64,000 nucleotides of DNA from Epilithonimonas hispanica (GTDB lineage Bacteria; Bacteroidota; Bacteroidia; Flavobacteriales; Weeksellaceae): positions 52,547 through 116,546 of the forward strand of contig NZ_QNUG01000010.1 in NCBI RefSeq assembly GCF_003385395.1. The letters run 5' to 3'. Below the pieces are notes generated by a model, which was given only the letters and a program-made list of their open reading frames with translations, did not search any database and was not told where the DNA came from. Shown in pieces: positions 8,172-17,205 of the stretch; positions within the stretch are counted from its first letter, which is position 1; each line of letters opens with the position of its first letter. A program made the position numbers and the translations under genes.

Positions 8172-9044
8172 ATGAAACATCACAATCCTTCTTTCGAAGC
8201 TATTAATCCTAATATAGGCAGTAGTTTTACGCTTCTCAAATTCCGGAAAAATGAGAATATCAAGTCTCATGTTTGGCATTATCATCCTGAAATTGAGCTG
8301 ATTTTCGTATGTGGTGGTTCAGGGAAAAGACAGATTGGAAGTAACATTTCGCACTTTTCCGATGGCGATTTGATTCTGATTGGAAGCAATCTTCCGCATT
8401 GTGGAATGACGAATGAAAATACCAATAACGATTACGAAATTGTCATCCAATTTTCTCCCGATTTTTTAGGTGAATCTTTTTGGAATGTTCCTGAGATGAG
8501 CAGAATTCTAGCTTTATTGAATACCGCAAAATCAGGAATTGTTTTCGGTGATGAAGTGAAAAAATCGATTCGTGAGAAAATGGAAATTCTATCAGAAGCT
8601 TCTTCTCTCGACAGACTTTTGAAATTAATCGACATCCTGAAAGAACTTTCTGACACCAAAGATTTTCAAATCCTGAATGCAGGAAAATACTATCTGCAAA
8701 CGCAAAAAGAAGATAATGACCGAATCAATCTGATTTTCAATCACGTGAAAGATAATTTCAAAGAGCAGATTGCTTTGGAAGATGTGGCAGGATTGGCAAC
8801 AATGACAGTTCCGTCTTTTTGCAGATATTTCAAAAAAATCACGAACAAGACTTTCACACAATTCGTTAATGAATATCGAATAACACACGCTTTAAAACTA
8901 CTCACAGAGCAACCCTTGAGCATCAACGAAATCTGTTTTGAAAGTGGTTTCAACAATTTCAGTTACTTTAATAAAACCTTTAAAGAATACACAAAAAAAA
9001 ATCCTTCACAATATAGGAAGGAGCTTAGTAATGTTTTGGATTGA
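8172..9044 (+). CDS. AraC-family transcriptional regulator with cupin sensor domain
   Basis: A 290-residue regulator. The N-terminal half is a cupin-like ligand pocket (HVWHYHPEIELIFVCGGSGKRQIG, then FSDGDLILIGSNLPHCG, residues ~33-80). The C-terminal ~100 residues hold two helix-turn-helix motifs of the AraC/XylS type, the second with INEICFESGFNNFSYFNKTFKEYTKKNPSQYRK. The architecture is that of Bacteroidota AraC regulators responding to sugars or other small molecules. No target operon lies next to it: upstream is a divergent secreted-protein gene, downstream a convergent DUF2199 gene. The ligand is unknown. A TAATTTTG box lies four bases before the ATG. Confidence 0.88.
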   Translation: MKHHNPSFEAINPNIGSSFTLLKFRKNENIKSHVWHYHPEIELIFVCGGSGKRQIGSNISHFSDGDLILIGSNLPHCGMTNENTNNDYEIVIQFSPDFLGESFWNVPEMSRILALLNTAKSGIVFGDEVKKSIREKMEILSEASSLDRLLKLIDILKELSDTKDFQILNAGKYYLQTQKEDNDRINLIFNHVKDNFKEQIALEDVAGLATMTVPSFCRYFKKITNKTFTQFVNEYRITHALKLLTEQPLSINEICFESGFNNFSYFNKTFKEYTKKNPSQYRKELSNVLD

Positions 9045-9596
9045 TTAATTTAAACTATGTTGATACTTCATTATTTCATCAACTATTTCTAATGCTCTTT
9101 TATATGTAATTCCGTTTTCTTGTTCAATTGTCAAAAGATGTCCTTCTTCAATAGACTTAATTTCAGGAATTAATCCAACATTTTGTTCAATTGCAATCGT
9201 TTTTATATTCAATGTTTCGCCATAAGTTGGAACATTTGTTTGCAACCAACCAAAATATGGTTCTTCATTTACTCTATTAGGATTTTCCCATAAATCCATA
9301 CGCTTGCCGAAATTATCCTCACTAATAGAAGTCCAAACATTAAATATTAGATTCTCATTGTAATCTATAATAGGAATTGTTAATCGACCACGATGAAAAA
9401 AATGTTTTTCATCAACTACACATAAACTTTCTTTAAGTTCAATGCGAGTTTCTCTTTCATCAGAAGGAATAGAAAAGTAATAATTAGGATAATCTGAGCC
9501 AAAACAAAGAGGCAATTCATCATAAACCTTACCACAGCAAGAACACTTGTATGCTACTTTTTTTTCTTTTTTATTAAAAAATGAGAACAGTTTCAT
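9045..9596 (-). CDS. DUF2199 family protein
   Basis: A 183-residue cytosolic protein with an N-terminal CSCCGKVYDELPLCFG motif (residues ~19-34) that looks like a small metal-binding knuckle. The conserved DUF2199 body follows (LCVVDEKHFFHRGRLTIPI, VWTSISEDNF, EPYFGWL). The family is widespread and uncharacterised. The stop codon abuts that of the convergent AraC gene with no gap. It follows the aminotransferase gene at 9617 on the same strand with 20 bases between, so co-transcription is possible. Function unknown. Confidence 0.8.
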   Translation of the reverse strand: MKLFSFFNKKEKKVAYKCSCCGKVYDELPLCFGSDYPNYYFSIPSDERETRIELKESLCVVDEKHFFHRGRLTIPIIDYNENLIFNVWTSISEDNFGKRMDLWENPNRVNEEPYFGWLQTNVPTYGETLNIKTIAIEQNVGLIPEIKSIEEGHLLTIEQENGITYKRALEIVDEIMKYQHSLN

Positions 9597-9616
9597 TCGA
9601 TTATTATTTCATATAA

Positions 9617-10720
9617 TTACGAAATCATCTCAAAATACTTCTGCATCTGCTCCATCGTTCCAAGACTTATTCTCGTCCACTTCCCTTTTTGCTCATAAGT
9701 TTTTCCACCAAGGATTTTAGCGTCTTTTAATTTTTTGAAGTAATCACCTTTGTAATTCTCCAAAGAAAAATAAATAAAATTCGCAGAAGACGGAATGGTT
9801 TTAATTTCTCGTTTATTAAATTCTGAAATCGTAAAATCTTTCACTTTCTGATTATTATCCAAAACTTTATTGATAAATTCTTTATCATCAATTCCTGCAA
9901 TTGCACCGGCCATTGTCACCACACTGATTTCTGCACCACTCCAGCTTTGTAATTTTTTCAATTCAACAATCAATTTGGGGTTTCCGATGGCATAACCTAG
10001 TCTTGCGCCGGCAAATCCGTAAAGTTTGGAAAATGTTCGTGTAATAATCAGATTCTTGTAAACATCAACCAAATCACTAAGAGATTTCTGAGTCGTAAAT
10101 TCAATGTAAGCTTCGTCCACCAAAACGATGATATTGTCTGGAATTGATTTGATAAAATTCTCAATTTCCTGTCTTGAAAGCAAATCTCCGGTTGGATTAT
10201 TCGGATTACAGATATAGATAAGTTTCGTGTCCTTTTGGATAGAATTTTTCATCTTTTCAAGGTCGATTTTCTTTTTGTCGTTCAAAGGAATTACAGATTT
10301 TGACATTCCTAGAAACTCAGCAATCGGTTCAAAAATCGTGAAAGACGGGTCTGGAATAATGAAATGTCCTTTGTTAATCGAAACATATTTGGTAATCAGT
10401 TCCAACAGAAAAGATGAACCTGCAGAAACCAAAAGATTTTCTTTTTTAGTCTGATTGATTTCTGCCAATTTTTCACTCAGAATATCCGCAAACTTGAAAT
10501 CATACAAAGATGAAAATCTGAGACTGTTTTGCATCGCTTCCAAAGCTTTCGGCGATGTTCCAAAAGGATTCTCGTTGAAACAAAGTCGGATGGTTTCGTT
10601 ATCCTTTTTTAATAAGTTGAAATTTGGGGTTTCTTTTGCGTAAAATTCTAATGGCGAAAGCGTCAAAGCAGCACTTCCTAAAAAAGCAGTTTTCAGCCAG
10701 TCTCTTCTGTTGATAGACAT
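9617..10720 (-). CDS. HisC-like PLP aminotransferase with Tat signal
   Basis: A 367-residue fold-type I aminotransferase close to histidinol-phosphate aminotransferases. Landmarks are ICNPNNPTGDLLS (residues ~170), VDEAYIEF (~202) and TFSKLYGFAGARLGYAIG (~230), where the Lys binds PLP. Unlike cytosolic HisC, the first 30 residues form a twin-arginine signal (NRRDWLKTAFLGSAALTLSPLEFYA). The protein should therefore be exported folded with its cofactor. No other his genes are near, so biosynthesis of histidine is unlikely. An envelope aminotransferase acting on an amino acid or amine is inferred. A tatC gene is present at 42579. Confidence 0.85.
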   Translation of the reverse strand: MSINRRDWLKTAFLGSAALTLSPLEFYAKETPNFNLLKKDNETIRLCFNENPFGTSPKALEAMQNSLRFSSLYDFKFADILSEKLAEINQTKKENLLVSAGSSFLLELITKYVSINKGHFIIPDPSFTIFEPIAEFLGMSKSVIPLNDKKKIDLEKMKNSIQKDTKLIYICNPNNPTGDLLSRQEIENFIKSIPDNIIVLVDEAYIEFTTQKSLSDLVDVYKNLIITRTFSKLYGFAGARLGYAIGNPKLIVELKKLQSWSGAEISVVTMAGAIAGIDDKEFINKVLDNNQKVKDFTISEFNKREIKTIPSSANFIYFSLENYKGDYFKKLKDAKILGGKTYEQKGKWTRISLGTMEQMQKYFEMIS

Positions 10721-10828
10721 AGTTATTTCAAAATTTCAATAAAATTAGAGTTTTATTTGAAATATTTAGTTTACTACTGAAAAAATTTTTTTTGAATAAG
10801 AATTGTAACAGGTTTTGGGGATAGCAAT

Positions 10829-12394
10829 TTAATTTACCAAAACAACCTTATAACCACCCAACTTCCCAAGCTTATTCATAGACCTCACAACAATTGTCGA
10901 AAGTTTTTTCCCATTAGATTCTGAAGCTACATTTTTACTAATGATTTCCGGAGAAAGGATTTCTGTTTGCCAATTGTTTCCATATTTTAAATAAATCACA
11001 TAAGACAAAGCCTCGGTTTGTTTGTTCCAATTGATTGAAATATTATTAGATTGTTTTTTCCAAGTTACATTCAATTCTGGTAATTCTTTAGAAGCCAACC
11101 AAGTAGTTTCGGGAATCAAAGCTTTTTCTTTGTAGGAATTGGTTTTTAATTCCTGTTGCATTGCATAGTTTTTTGTGATTCCGGCAATACTCCAATGGAC
11201 TTCTCCTGTATTTTTTTTCAAGATTTGTCTTGTTACATCTATTTCACGAGCAATTTCTATCGCCCTGTTTGAAGATTTTATGGCAACCGTATTCAAACCT
11301 GGCCAAAGATGGCGACCTTTTATATTTTCATCGTTCCACCATTGCAACAAGAGTGGAAAGCTTTGACCTGCTGAGTCAATCGGCCAATAAAGTTGTGGCG
11401 TAAAATAATCGATCCAGCCTTGGTTCAGCCAAAGTTTGGCATCAGCATACAATTCATCGTACTGAGAAGACCCTTTGATTCCTGAAGGATACCCAGGTTT
11501 CCATATTCCAAACGGACTGATTCCGAATTTGACATCGTTTTTCTGAGCTTTGATTTCGTCATAGATTCGCTTCACGAATTTGTTGACATTTGCTCTTCTC
11601 CAATCTGCTCTGGAAAGTGTTCCGCCAGAGTTTTGGTAAGCTGACCACGTTTTGTAATCAGGAAAATCTTTCCCTCCATTATATTCGGCATAAGGATAGA
11701 AATAGTCATCCAAATGAATTCCATCAACATCATATCTGGAAACGATATCTTTCACCACTTTCGACGCTTGTTCCTGCGTTCTGTCGTCAGCCGGATCAAA
11801 CCAATACATTCCGTTTTTCAATTTAACAATGTTATCTGATGATTTTTTCACCATCGATTCTGATGTGATCTGTCCACCGTTGGAATGATGTGCACGAAAC
11901 GGATTGAGCCAAGCGTGAAATTCCAGACCGCGTTTATGGCATTCTTCAATCCAAAATTGCAAAGGGTCGTATTCTGGATAAGGCGCTTGGCCAATTTGTC
12001 CTGTTAAAAAATAAGACCAAGGTTCGTGTGGACTTTTGTACAAAGCATCTGCAGAAGGACGAACTTGTAGAATAACCGCATTGAAATTCAAACTTACCAA
12101 TAAATCCAAAAGCTGAACAGCTTCCTGCTTTTGCTGGTCTGCGGAAAGATTGTTTCGGGAAGGCCAATTGATATTCGCCACTGAGGCAATCCAAACCGCA
12201 CGGAACTCTCTTTTGATTTCAGGCAAATCGATGTTATCTAATTTGACAACAGGTTTTGGTGGAAGATTTACTTCTGTTTTTACAGCAGGTTTCTTAATAC
12301 CCGATTTTGAAGGCGATTTTTTAGTTTTTGTAGCACAAGAAACCACAAAAACTGCCAGCAATAATATTTGGAAAAATGATAATCTGAAACGCAT
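10829..12394 (-). CDS. Family 10-like glycosyl hydrolase lipoprotein (GHL10, COG1649)
   Basis: A 521-residue exported lipoprotein. After a hydrophobic signal the lipobox VVSC places the lipidated Cys near residue 20. The main domain (residues ~60-400) is the GHL10/DUF187 TIM barrel: EFRAVWIASVANINWPS, FNAVILQVRPSADALY, WLNPFRAHH, VDGIHLDDYFYPY and IDYFTPQLYWPID, with acidic residues in the places expected for a hydrolase. The last ~90 residues look like a fibronectin type III-like domain. Members are thought to cut cell-wall or exopolysaccharide glycans. A TTG nine bases upstream could extend the frame, but the ATG at 12394 starts a normal signal and follows a -7 box at 12401-12408. Confidence 0.85.
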   Translation of the reverse strand: MRFRLSFFQILLLAVFVVSCATKTKKSPSKSGIKKPAVKTEVNLPPKPVVKLDNIDLPEIKREFRAVWIASVANINWPSRNNLSADQQKQEAVQLLDLLVSLNFNAVILQVRPSADALYKSPHEPWSYFLTGQIGQAPYPEYDPLQFWIEECHKRGLEFHAWLNPFRAHHSNGGQITSESMVKKSSDNIVKLKNGMYWFDPADDRTQEQASKVVKDIVSRYDVDGIHLDDYFYPYAEYNGGKDFPDYKTWSAYQNSGGTLSRADWRRANVNKFVKRIYDEIKAQKNDVKFGISPFGIWKPGYPSGIKGSSQYDELYADAKLWLNQGWIDYFTPQLYWPIDSAGQSFPLLLQWWNDENIKGRHLWPGLNTVAIKSSNRAIEIAREIDVTRQILKKNTGEVHWSIAGITKNYAMQQELKTNSYKEKALIPETTWLASKELPELNVTWKKQSNNISINWNKQTEALSYVIYLKYGNNWQTEILSPEIISKNVASESNGKKLSTIVVRSMNKLGKLGGYKVVLVN

Positions 12395-12400
12395 AGTTTG

Positions 12401-12408
12401 CAAAACTA
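12401..12408 (-). promoter_or_regulatory. -7 box of the glycosyl hydrolase-like gene
   Basis: Minus-strand TAGTTTTG fits TAnnTTTG and ends six bases before the preferred ATG at 12394, implying a leaderless or nearly leaderless mRNA. Confidence 0.5.
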
Positions 12409-12430
12409 AACGATAATATCAGAAATACAA

Positions 12431-12458
12431 AAAAGCATCAGGATAATTGGATGCTTTT
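12431..12458. terminator. Hairpin upstream of the glycosyl hydrolase-like gene
   Basis: AAAAGCATC (12431-12439) pairs with GATGCTTTT (12450-12458). It lies between purU and the hydrolase gene, just right of the hydrolase promoter, and would stop purU read-through. Confidence 0.6.
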
Positions 12459-12485
12459 ATAATTTTTTAACTTCAAAAGCTTAAA

Positions 12486-12636
12486 GTTAAACACAAAGAC
12501 ACAAAATTAATTGTTTTGAAAACAGTTTTAAGGCACTAAAGAATCAATGATTTTTCAATTTTAACGAAGTTAAAATCTTTGTGTCTTAATCAAATATTTT
12601 ATGCTTGAAAAAAAACCTTGTGTCTTTGTGTTTAAC
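12486..12636. repeat. Intergenic hairpin element 1 (19-bp perfect inverted arms)
   Basis: Arms 12486-12504 and 12618-12636 are exact reverse complements over 19 bases. Each arm contains two direct copies of an ACACAAAG-like octamer. The 113-base centre holds another TTTGTGTCTT copy at 12578-12587. The same plan recurs at 17206-17378 and 17512-17640 with altered but self-complementary arms. No coding capacity is seen. It looks like a small dispersed non-autonomous element or a structured RNA. Confidence 0.8.
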
Positions 12637-12651
12637 AATTTATCATTTTAA

Positions 12652-13485
12652 TTATTCAAAAATAATGGTTTTGTTTCCATCAATAAAAACTTTGTCTTCG
12701 AATACTAATTTGAGTGCATTTGCCAAAACAATTCGTTCGACATCTTTTCCCATTTTTGCCAAATCTTTCGCTGTTTTGGAGTGGCTTACCTTGATAACAT
12801 CCTGATAAATAATCGGACCTTCATCCAAATCGTTTGTTACAAAATGCGCCGTTGCGCCGATGATTTTAACGCCTCTTTCAAAAGCCTGTTTATAAGGATT
12901 CGCGCCGATAAAAGCCGGTAAAAATGAATGATGAATATTAATGATTTTCCCTTCGAAATCCTTTACAAAATCAGGAGAAAGGATTCTCATAAACTTCGCC
13001 AGAACTAGATAATCGTAATTATAATCGTGAAGAACCGTTTTGATTTTTTCTTCGTGTTCTGCTCTAGTAATATTTTCTGCAGGAATATAAATAAAAGGAA
13101 TATTGAATTTCTCCGTTAATTCTCTCAGATTTTCATAATTCCCAACAACTGCAACAATATTAAAGTTAAGGTCTTTAAACTGATTTCTTATCAGCAAATC
13201 CGCCAAACAATGATGTTCTTTAGTCACCAAGACCACCACATTTTTGGATTCGTTTTGACTTAATTCTATTGAGCAATCGCCTAATTGTTTTTTGAGTTGT
13301 TCAATTACTTTTGCCGGTTCAGCGATTCCTGAAACTTCTGTTCGCATAAAAAACAACGCTTTCTCATTATCCACGAATTCGTCATTCTTGATAATATTAA
13401 GTCCATTCTCCAAAAGGATTTCGGAGATTCTATAAACCAAACCCTTCTCGTCTTTGCATGTGATTTTTATGGTAAATTGTTTCAT
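12652..13485 (-). CDS. purU: Formyltetrahydrofolate deformylase
   Basis: A 277-residue cytosolic enzyme that hydrolyses 10-formyl-THF to formate and THF, balancing one-carbon pools. Residues 1-80 are an ACT domain (FTIKITCKDEKGLVYRISEIL) used for regulation by Met or Gly in relatives. Residues ~90-277 are the formyltransferase fold shared with PurN. They include INIHHSFLPAFIGANPYKQAFERGVKIIGATAHFV, with the catalytic Asn and His region, and LDEGPIIYQDV with the Asp. Length is normal. It is flanked by hairpin element 1 on its 3' side. Confidence is high because the ACT-plus-formyltransferase layout is unique to PurU. Confidence 0.95.
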   Translation of the reverse strand: MKQFTIKITCKDEKGLVYRISEILLENGLNIIKNDEFVDNEKALFFMRTEVSGIAEPAKVIEQLKKQLGDCSIELSQNESKNVVVLVTKEHHCLADLLIRNQFKDLNFNIVAVVGNYENLRELTEKFNIPFIYIPAENITRAEHEEKIKTVLHDYNYDYLVLAKFMRILSPDFVKDFEGKIINIHHSFLPAFIGANPYKQAFERGVKIIGATAHFVTNDLDEGPIIYQDVIKVSHSKTAKDLAKMGKDVERIVLANALKLVFEDKVFIDGNKTIIFE

Positions 13486-13510
13486 AATGTTTTTTAATAA
13501 AAAAAAGAAT

Positions 13511-13804
13511 TTATATTCTCCTTAATAAGTCTCTAGCTCCGTGATGAATCATTAAAATGTGAATTTCATTTTGAGAAATTATCTTATAAATGATTCTGTA
13601 GTTTCCTTCCGTTATTTCTCTAATATTTGCATCATTGGTTTCGCTTACAATTTTTCCAATGAAAATATTTGATTTTATAATTTCTGTTTTGGTTTGAATT
13701 TTTACAATTTGCAATTGAGCGTATCTCATAGAATCGTGCGAGATATAATCATAAATATCTTTAAAATCTAATTTTGCAGATTTTAGCCATTTAATGTAAA
13801 CCAT
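13511..13804 (-). CDS. ParE/RelE-superfamily toxin
   Basis: A 97-residue basic protein with the RelE/ParE fold signature: N-terminal helices (WLKSAKLDFKDIYDYISHDS), central strands, then IREITEGNYRIIYKIISQNEIHILMIHHGARDL. The final beta strand and 'HHGARDL' ending are typical of ParE, whose relatives poison DNA gyrase. The gene overlaps the preceding antitoxin gene by 22 bases, the classic arrangement for a type II toxin-antitoxin pair. The target is inferred from family only. Confidence 0.85.
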   Translation of the reverse strand: MVYIKWLKSAKLDFKDIYDYISHDSMRYAQLQIVKIQTKTEIIKSNIFIGKIVSETNDANIREITEGNYRIIYKIISQNEIHILMIHHGARDLLRRI

Positions 13805-13977
13805 TGCTGAATCTCATTTTTGAGTTGGTCTTCATCTATTGTTTCATTTTTGTCAGATTCCTGCAACCTTTCTTCCAATTTTTCAATGAAAATCAATCTC
13901 TCAATAACTTCCTCAATACTGATTTCATCTGGAAAGTCATCTATATGTTTCTTCAATTTTTCTTTAGTGATTGTCAT
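13783..13977 (-). CDS. Antitoxin partner of the ParE-like toxin
   Basis: A 64-residue acidic, helix-rich protein (text DDFPDEISIEEVIERLIFIEKLEERLQESD). It precedes the toxin and overlaps it by 22 bases. The region around 'ISIEEVIERL' resembles Bacteroidota antitoxins that pair with ParE toxins. A DNA-binding domain is not evident in so short a chain; the C-terminus probably wraps the toxin. The call rests on size, order and overlap more than on sequence similarity. Confidence 0.75.
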   Translation of the reverse strand: MTITKEKLKKHIDDFPDEISIEEVIERLIFIEKLEERLQESDKNETIDEDQLKNEIQQWFTLNG

Positions 13978-14023
13978 ATCTTTATGAATTTACTAAGCTA
14001 AGTTAATCAATTTTCTATCAACA

Positions 14024-14051
14024 AAAAAGCCTTCAAAATATGAAGGCTTTT
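14024..14051 (-). terminator. Terminator after typA
   Basis: AAAAAGCCTTCA (14024-14035) pairs with TGAAGGCTTTTA (14041-14052 region) through 11 pairs around AAATA. It sits just past the typA stop. Confidence 0.75.
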
Positions 14052-14064
14052 AAATTTATGAAGA

Positions 14065-15879
14065 TTAAGCTTTAGCTTGTCTTTCCAATCTTTTTCTATC
14101 TTCTTCAGAAAGGATTTTCTTTCTCATACGGATGAAGTTAGGCGTAACCTCTATTGCTTCATCAGCTTGGATATATTCCATACATTCTTCCAGAGAGAAC
14201 AAGATTTTTGGTGCAACACCAGTATCTTTATCTTTTCCTGCTGCACGCATATTGTTCAACTGTTTAGCTTCTACAATATTTACAACCAAATCTCCCGGCT
14301 TGTTTTGCTCACCGATAATCATACCAGTGTAGATTTCCTCACCCGGATCAACGAAGAACTTACCTCTATCTTGTAGTTTGTTGATAGAATATTCTGTAGC
14401 CGGACCAGTTCCTTTACTTACAAGTACGCCATTGTTTCTTCCAGGAATAGCACCTTTGAAAGGCTTATATTCTGTGAAACGGTGCGCCATAATAGCTTCA
14501 CCAGCAGTTGCAGTCAACATTTGAGAACGCAATCCGATAAGACCTCTGGAAGGAATCTCGAATTCCATATGTTGCATTTCACCTTTAGTTTCCATAATGT
14601 GAAGGTCACCTTTTCTCTGAGTTGCCAAATCGATAACTCTAGAAGCAAATTCCTCAGGAACGTCAACAACCAAAGATTCATAAGGCTCCAATTTTTCACC
14701 ATTTTCGCCTTCTTTCAAGATAACTTGTGGCTGACCAATTGTCATTTCATAACCTTCTCTTCTCATTGTTTCAATCAAAACTGACAAGTGAAGAATACCT
14801 CTACCAAAAACTAGGAAAGTGTTTGCATCATCAGTTTGTTGAACTCTTAATGCCAAGTTTTTCTCTAATTCTTTAGTTAATCTTTCTTTAAGGTGATTAG
14901 AAGTAACATATTTACCGTCTTTACCGAAGAAAGGAGAATTATTGATAGAGAACGTCATATTCAACGTTGGTTCATCAATCGCAGTTCTTTCCAATGGTTC
15001 AGGATTTTCTAAATCAACGAAAGAATCTCCAATCTGGAACGCATCGAAACCTACAACAGCACAGATATCTCCAGCTTGTACTTCAGTTACTTTTTTCTTT
15101 CCAAGACCTTCGAAAACGTAAAGTTCTTTTACTTTTCCTTTCACAATTTTTCCGTCTGCCTGAGCAAGACCAATCCATTGAGACTCTTTAACCTCACCTC
15201 TTGTTACTTTTCCGATTGCAATTCTTCCTAAGAAAGAAGAGAAATCTAATGAAGTAATCTGCATTTGCAAGTTACCCTCAGTTACTTTCGGTTCTGGAAC
15301 GTATTGTAAAATCCCGTCTAACAATGGGAAAATGTTATCAGTTTCTTCTAATGAAGTATTGAACCAACCTTGTTTTGATGAACCGTAGAATGTTGGGAAA
15401 TCCAACTGCTCTTCAGTAGCATCCAGGTTGAAGAATAAGTCAAAAACTTGGTCGTGAACTTCGTCCGGACGACAGTTTGGCTTATCAACTTTGTTGATTA
15501 CAACCAAAGGTCTTAGCCCCAATTCCAAAGCCTTTTGAAGTACGAATCTCGTTTGTGGCATTGGTCCTTCGAATGCATCTACCAACAAGATTACACCATC
15601 AGCCATTTTCAAAACTCTTTCTACTTCACCACCAAAATCGGCGTGACCAGGTGTATCAATTACATTGATTTTTGTGTCTTTGTAATTTACAGAAATGTTT
15701 TTTGAAAGAATCGTAATTCCTCTTTCTCTTTCCAAATCGTTGTTATCCATAATCAACTCACCACTCTCCTGATTCTCTCTGAAGATGTTGGTTGCGTGAA
15801 TAATCTTATCAACCAACGTCGTTTTTCCGTGGTCAACGTGTGCGATAATCGCTATATTTCTAATGTTTTGCATATCCAT
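14065..15879 (-). CDS. typA: Translational GTPase TypA/BipA
   Basis: A 604-residue ribosome-binding GTPase of the EF-G group, involved in ribosome assembly and stress adaptation. G1 motif AHVDHGKTTLVD is near residue 14, G2/G3 text RERGITIL and DTPGHADFGGEVERVL near 50-80, and G4 NKVDKP near 130. The EF-G-like domain V and the TypA-specific C-terminal domain (GRNNGVLVSKGTGPATEYSINKLQDRG, then MRAAGKDKD) follow. Length and domain order are those of typical TypA. It is followed by a terminator and preceded by a -7 box 12 bases before the ATG. Confidence 0.97.
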   Translation of the reverse strand: MDMQNIRNIAIIAHVDHGKTTLVDKIIHATNIFRENQESGELIMDNNDLERERGITILSKNISVNYKDTKINVIDTPGHADFGGEVERVLKMADGVILLVDAFEGPMPQTRFVLQKALELGLRPLVVINKVDKPNCRPDEVHDQVFDLFFNLDATEEQLDFPTFYGSSKQGWFNTSLEETDNIFPLLDGILQYVPEPKVTEGNLQMQITSLDFSSFLGRIAIGKVTRGEVKESQWIGLAQADGKIVKGKVKELYVFEGLGKKKVTEVQAGDICAVVGFDAFQIGDSFVDLENPEPLERTAIDEPTLNMTFSINNSPFFGKDGKYVTSNHLKERLTKELEKNLALRVQQTDDANTFLVFGRGILHLSVLIETMRREGYEMTIGQPQVILKEGENGEKLEPYESLVVDVPEEFASRVIDLATQRKGDLHIMETKGEMQHMEFEIPSRGLIGLRSQMLTATAGEAIMAHRFTEYKPFKGAIPGRNNGVLVSKGTGPATEYSINKLQDRGKFFVDPGEEIYTGMIIGEQNKPGDLVVNIVEAKQLNNMRAAGKDKDTGVAPKILFSLEECMEYIQADEAIEVTPNFIRMRKKILSEEDRKRLERQAKA

Positions 15880-15891
15880 TTTTTACGCGTG

Positions 15892-15899
15892 CAAATGTA
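15892..15899 (-). promoter_or_regulatory. -7 box of typA
   Basis: Minus-strand TACATTTG fits TAnnTTTG and lies 12 bases before the typA ATG. No good -33 TTTG is seen. Confidence 0.45.
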
Positions 15900-15998
15900 G
15901 TGAATTTTTATGGGATGATAAACTCTGATTCAATTATTTTTAAAAATATAGCTAAATAATTAACATCTAATTAAAGCTTTGTTAATCAATAAATTAAA

Positions 15999-17183
15999 TT
16001 AAAGGCTTCTTAGGATTTCTTTCCCACTAATAGATTGCGTGAAAATCAGGTAATGATTTCCGCCGTCATTCAGTTTATATTTTTTCTTGATTTCTTCTGG
16101 TTTCAAGGGATAATTTTTAGAAATCAAATTATACTTCTCTCCTTTTTTCAAATCTTTTGCGTCGATTTTTTCAATTTGCAAAACGCGTCCAGGAAAGTTT
16201 TCAATTTTGTTTTCTGAAGTATAAAAATGAGTATTTGGATGAAGTTTTTTCAATCCGAATTTTTCTGAAATGATGTTAAATGCACCCGCTTTCAAAATCG
16301 AATTGTTTGGAATATAAAGGAATTTCAAAGTTTCTGAGAACTCAGATTTTGCTGATTTTTCATCATTGAATTTGAATAAAAAATCAGGTTCATCAGATTC
16401 AAGATTCGCACACCTAATCTCAACATCTTTATTCTTTATTCTTTGTTCTTTATTCTCAATAATTAATAAAAGCTCTTTCACTTCATTCCTAAATGCAATA
16501 ATTTGAATTTCACTAATGTTTTTCAATTCTGAAATTAAATATGAAATATCAATCAATGGCGACAATTTCACAATAATTTTATCTGAAATCTGATGTAATT
16601 GTTCCTCGATTTCTAATAGATTTGGAGAAAGGTCTTCCAGAAGAAATTTCTTTTTGTTTTGCTGGTCTCTTCTTGCTGGGTCAAGATAAACGATATCGAA
16701 ACCTTTTCCATTATCAGTCTGAGATTCTCGAAGACTTTCTAAGAATTGTTCAAGATTTTCATTAATGAAATTCGCTTTTCTATCTAAAGCTTTCCAATTA
16801 TTCTCAACGATTAAAATCAATTCTGGATTTTGTTCTATTAAAGTAACTTCATCAAAATTCTTTGATAAAAAATAAGCGTCAATTCCGAAACCGCAAGTCA
16901 AATCGAGGAAAGATTTTCCTTTTAAATTTTGAGCTTTATATTCTGCAGTTGATTGTGATGAAGCTTGTTCGAGATTGAGATTTGGAGGAAAAATAATTCC
17001 TTCCTTTGTCAAGAATGGAAACTTCTTTTCTGCTGTTTTTCTACCTTTAATTTGTTGTACGATTTCTTGCATCGAAACATTATCAAATGGCGATTTTTTT
17101 AATAATAATTTAGTTAAATCAGAATTGAGATTTTGATTGATATAATTTTGAATATCAGAAGAAATTAATTTTGAAAAATCCAT
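15999..17183 (-). CDS. Class I SAM-dependent methyltransferase with THUMP-like C-terminus
   Basis: A 394-residue predicted RNA/DNA methyltransferase of the Bacteroidota 'class I SAM-dependent methyltransferase / THUMP-like domain' group. Residues ~95-115 carry motif I (SFLDLTCGFGIDAYFLSKNF) and motif IV-like VYLDPARRD is near residue 170. An N-terminal helical region (LLKKSPFDNVSMQEIVQQIKGR) and a C-terminal domain after residue ~250 flank the Rossmann fold. The substrate is unknown. DPARR in place of NPPY or DPPY suggests RNA or protein rather than DNA adenine as target, but that is inference. It stands alone, with hairpin element 2 beginning 23 bases upstream of its start. Confidence 0.8.
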   Translation of the reverse strand: MDFSKLISSDIQNYINQNLNSDLTKLLLKKSPFDNVSMQEIVQQIKGRKTAEKKFPFLTKEGIIFPPNLNLEQASSQSTAEYKAQNLKGKSFLDLTCGFGIDAYFLSKNFDEVTLIEQNPELILIVENNWKALDRKANFINENLEQFLESLRESQTDNGKGFDIVYLDPARRDQQNKKKFLLEDLSPNLLEIEEQLHQISDKIIVKLSPLIDISYLISELKNISEIQIIAFRNEVKELLLIIENKEQRIKNKDVEIRCANLESDEPDFLFKFNDEKSAKSEFSETLKFLYIPNNSILKAGAFNIISEKFGLKKLHPNTHFYTSENKIENFPGRVLQIEKIDAKDLKKGEKYNLISKNYPLKPEEIKKKYKLNDGGNHYLIFTQSISGKEILRSL

Positions 17184-17205
17184 ACGACTACTAAAAATTT
17201 AATTA

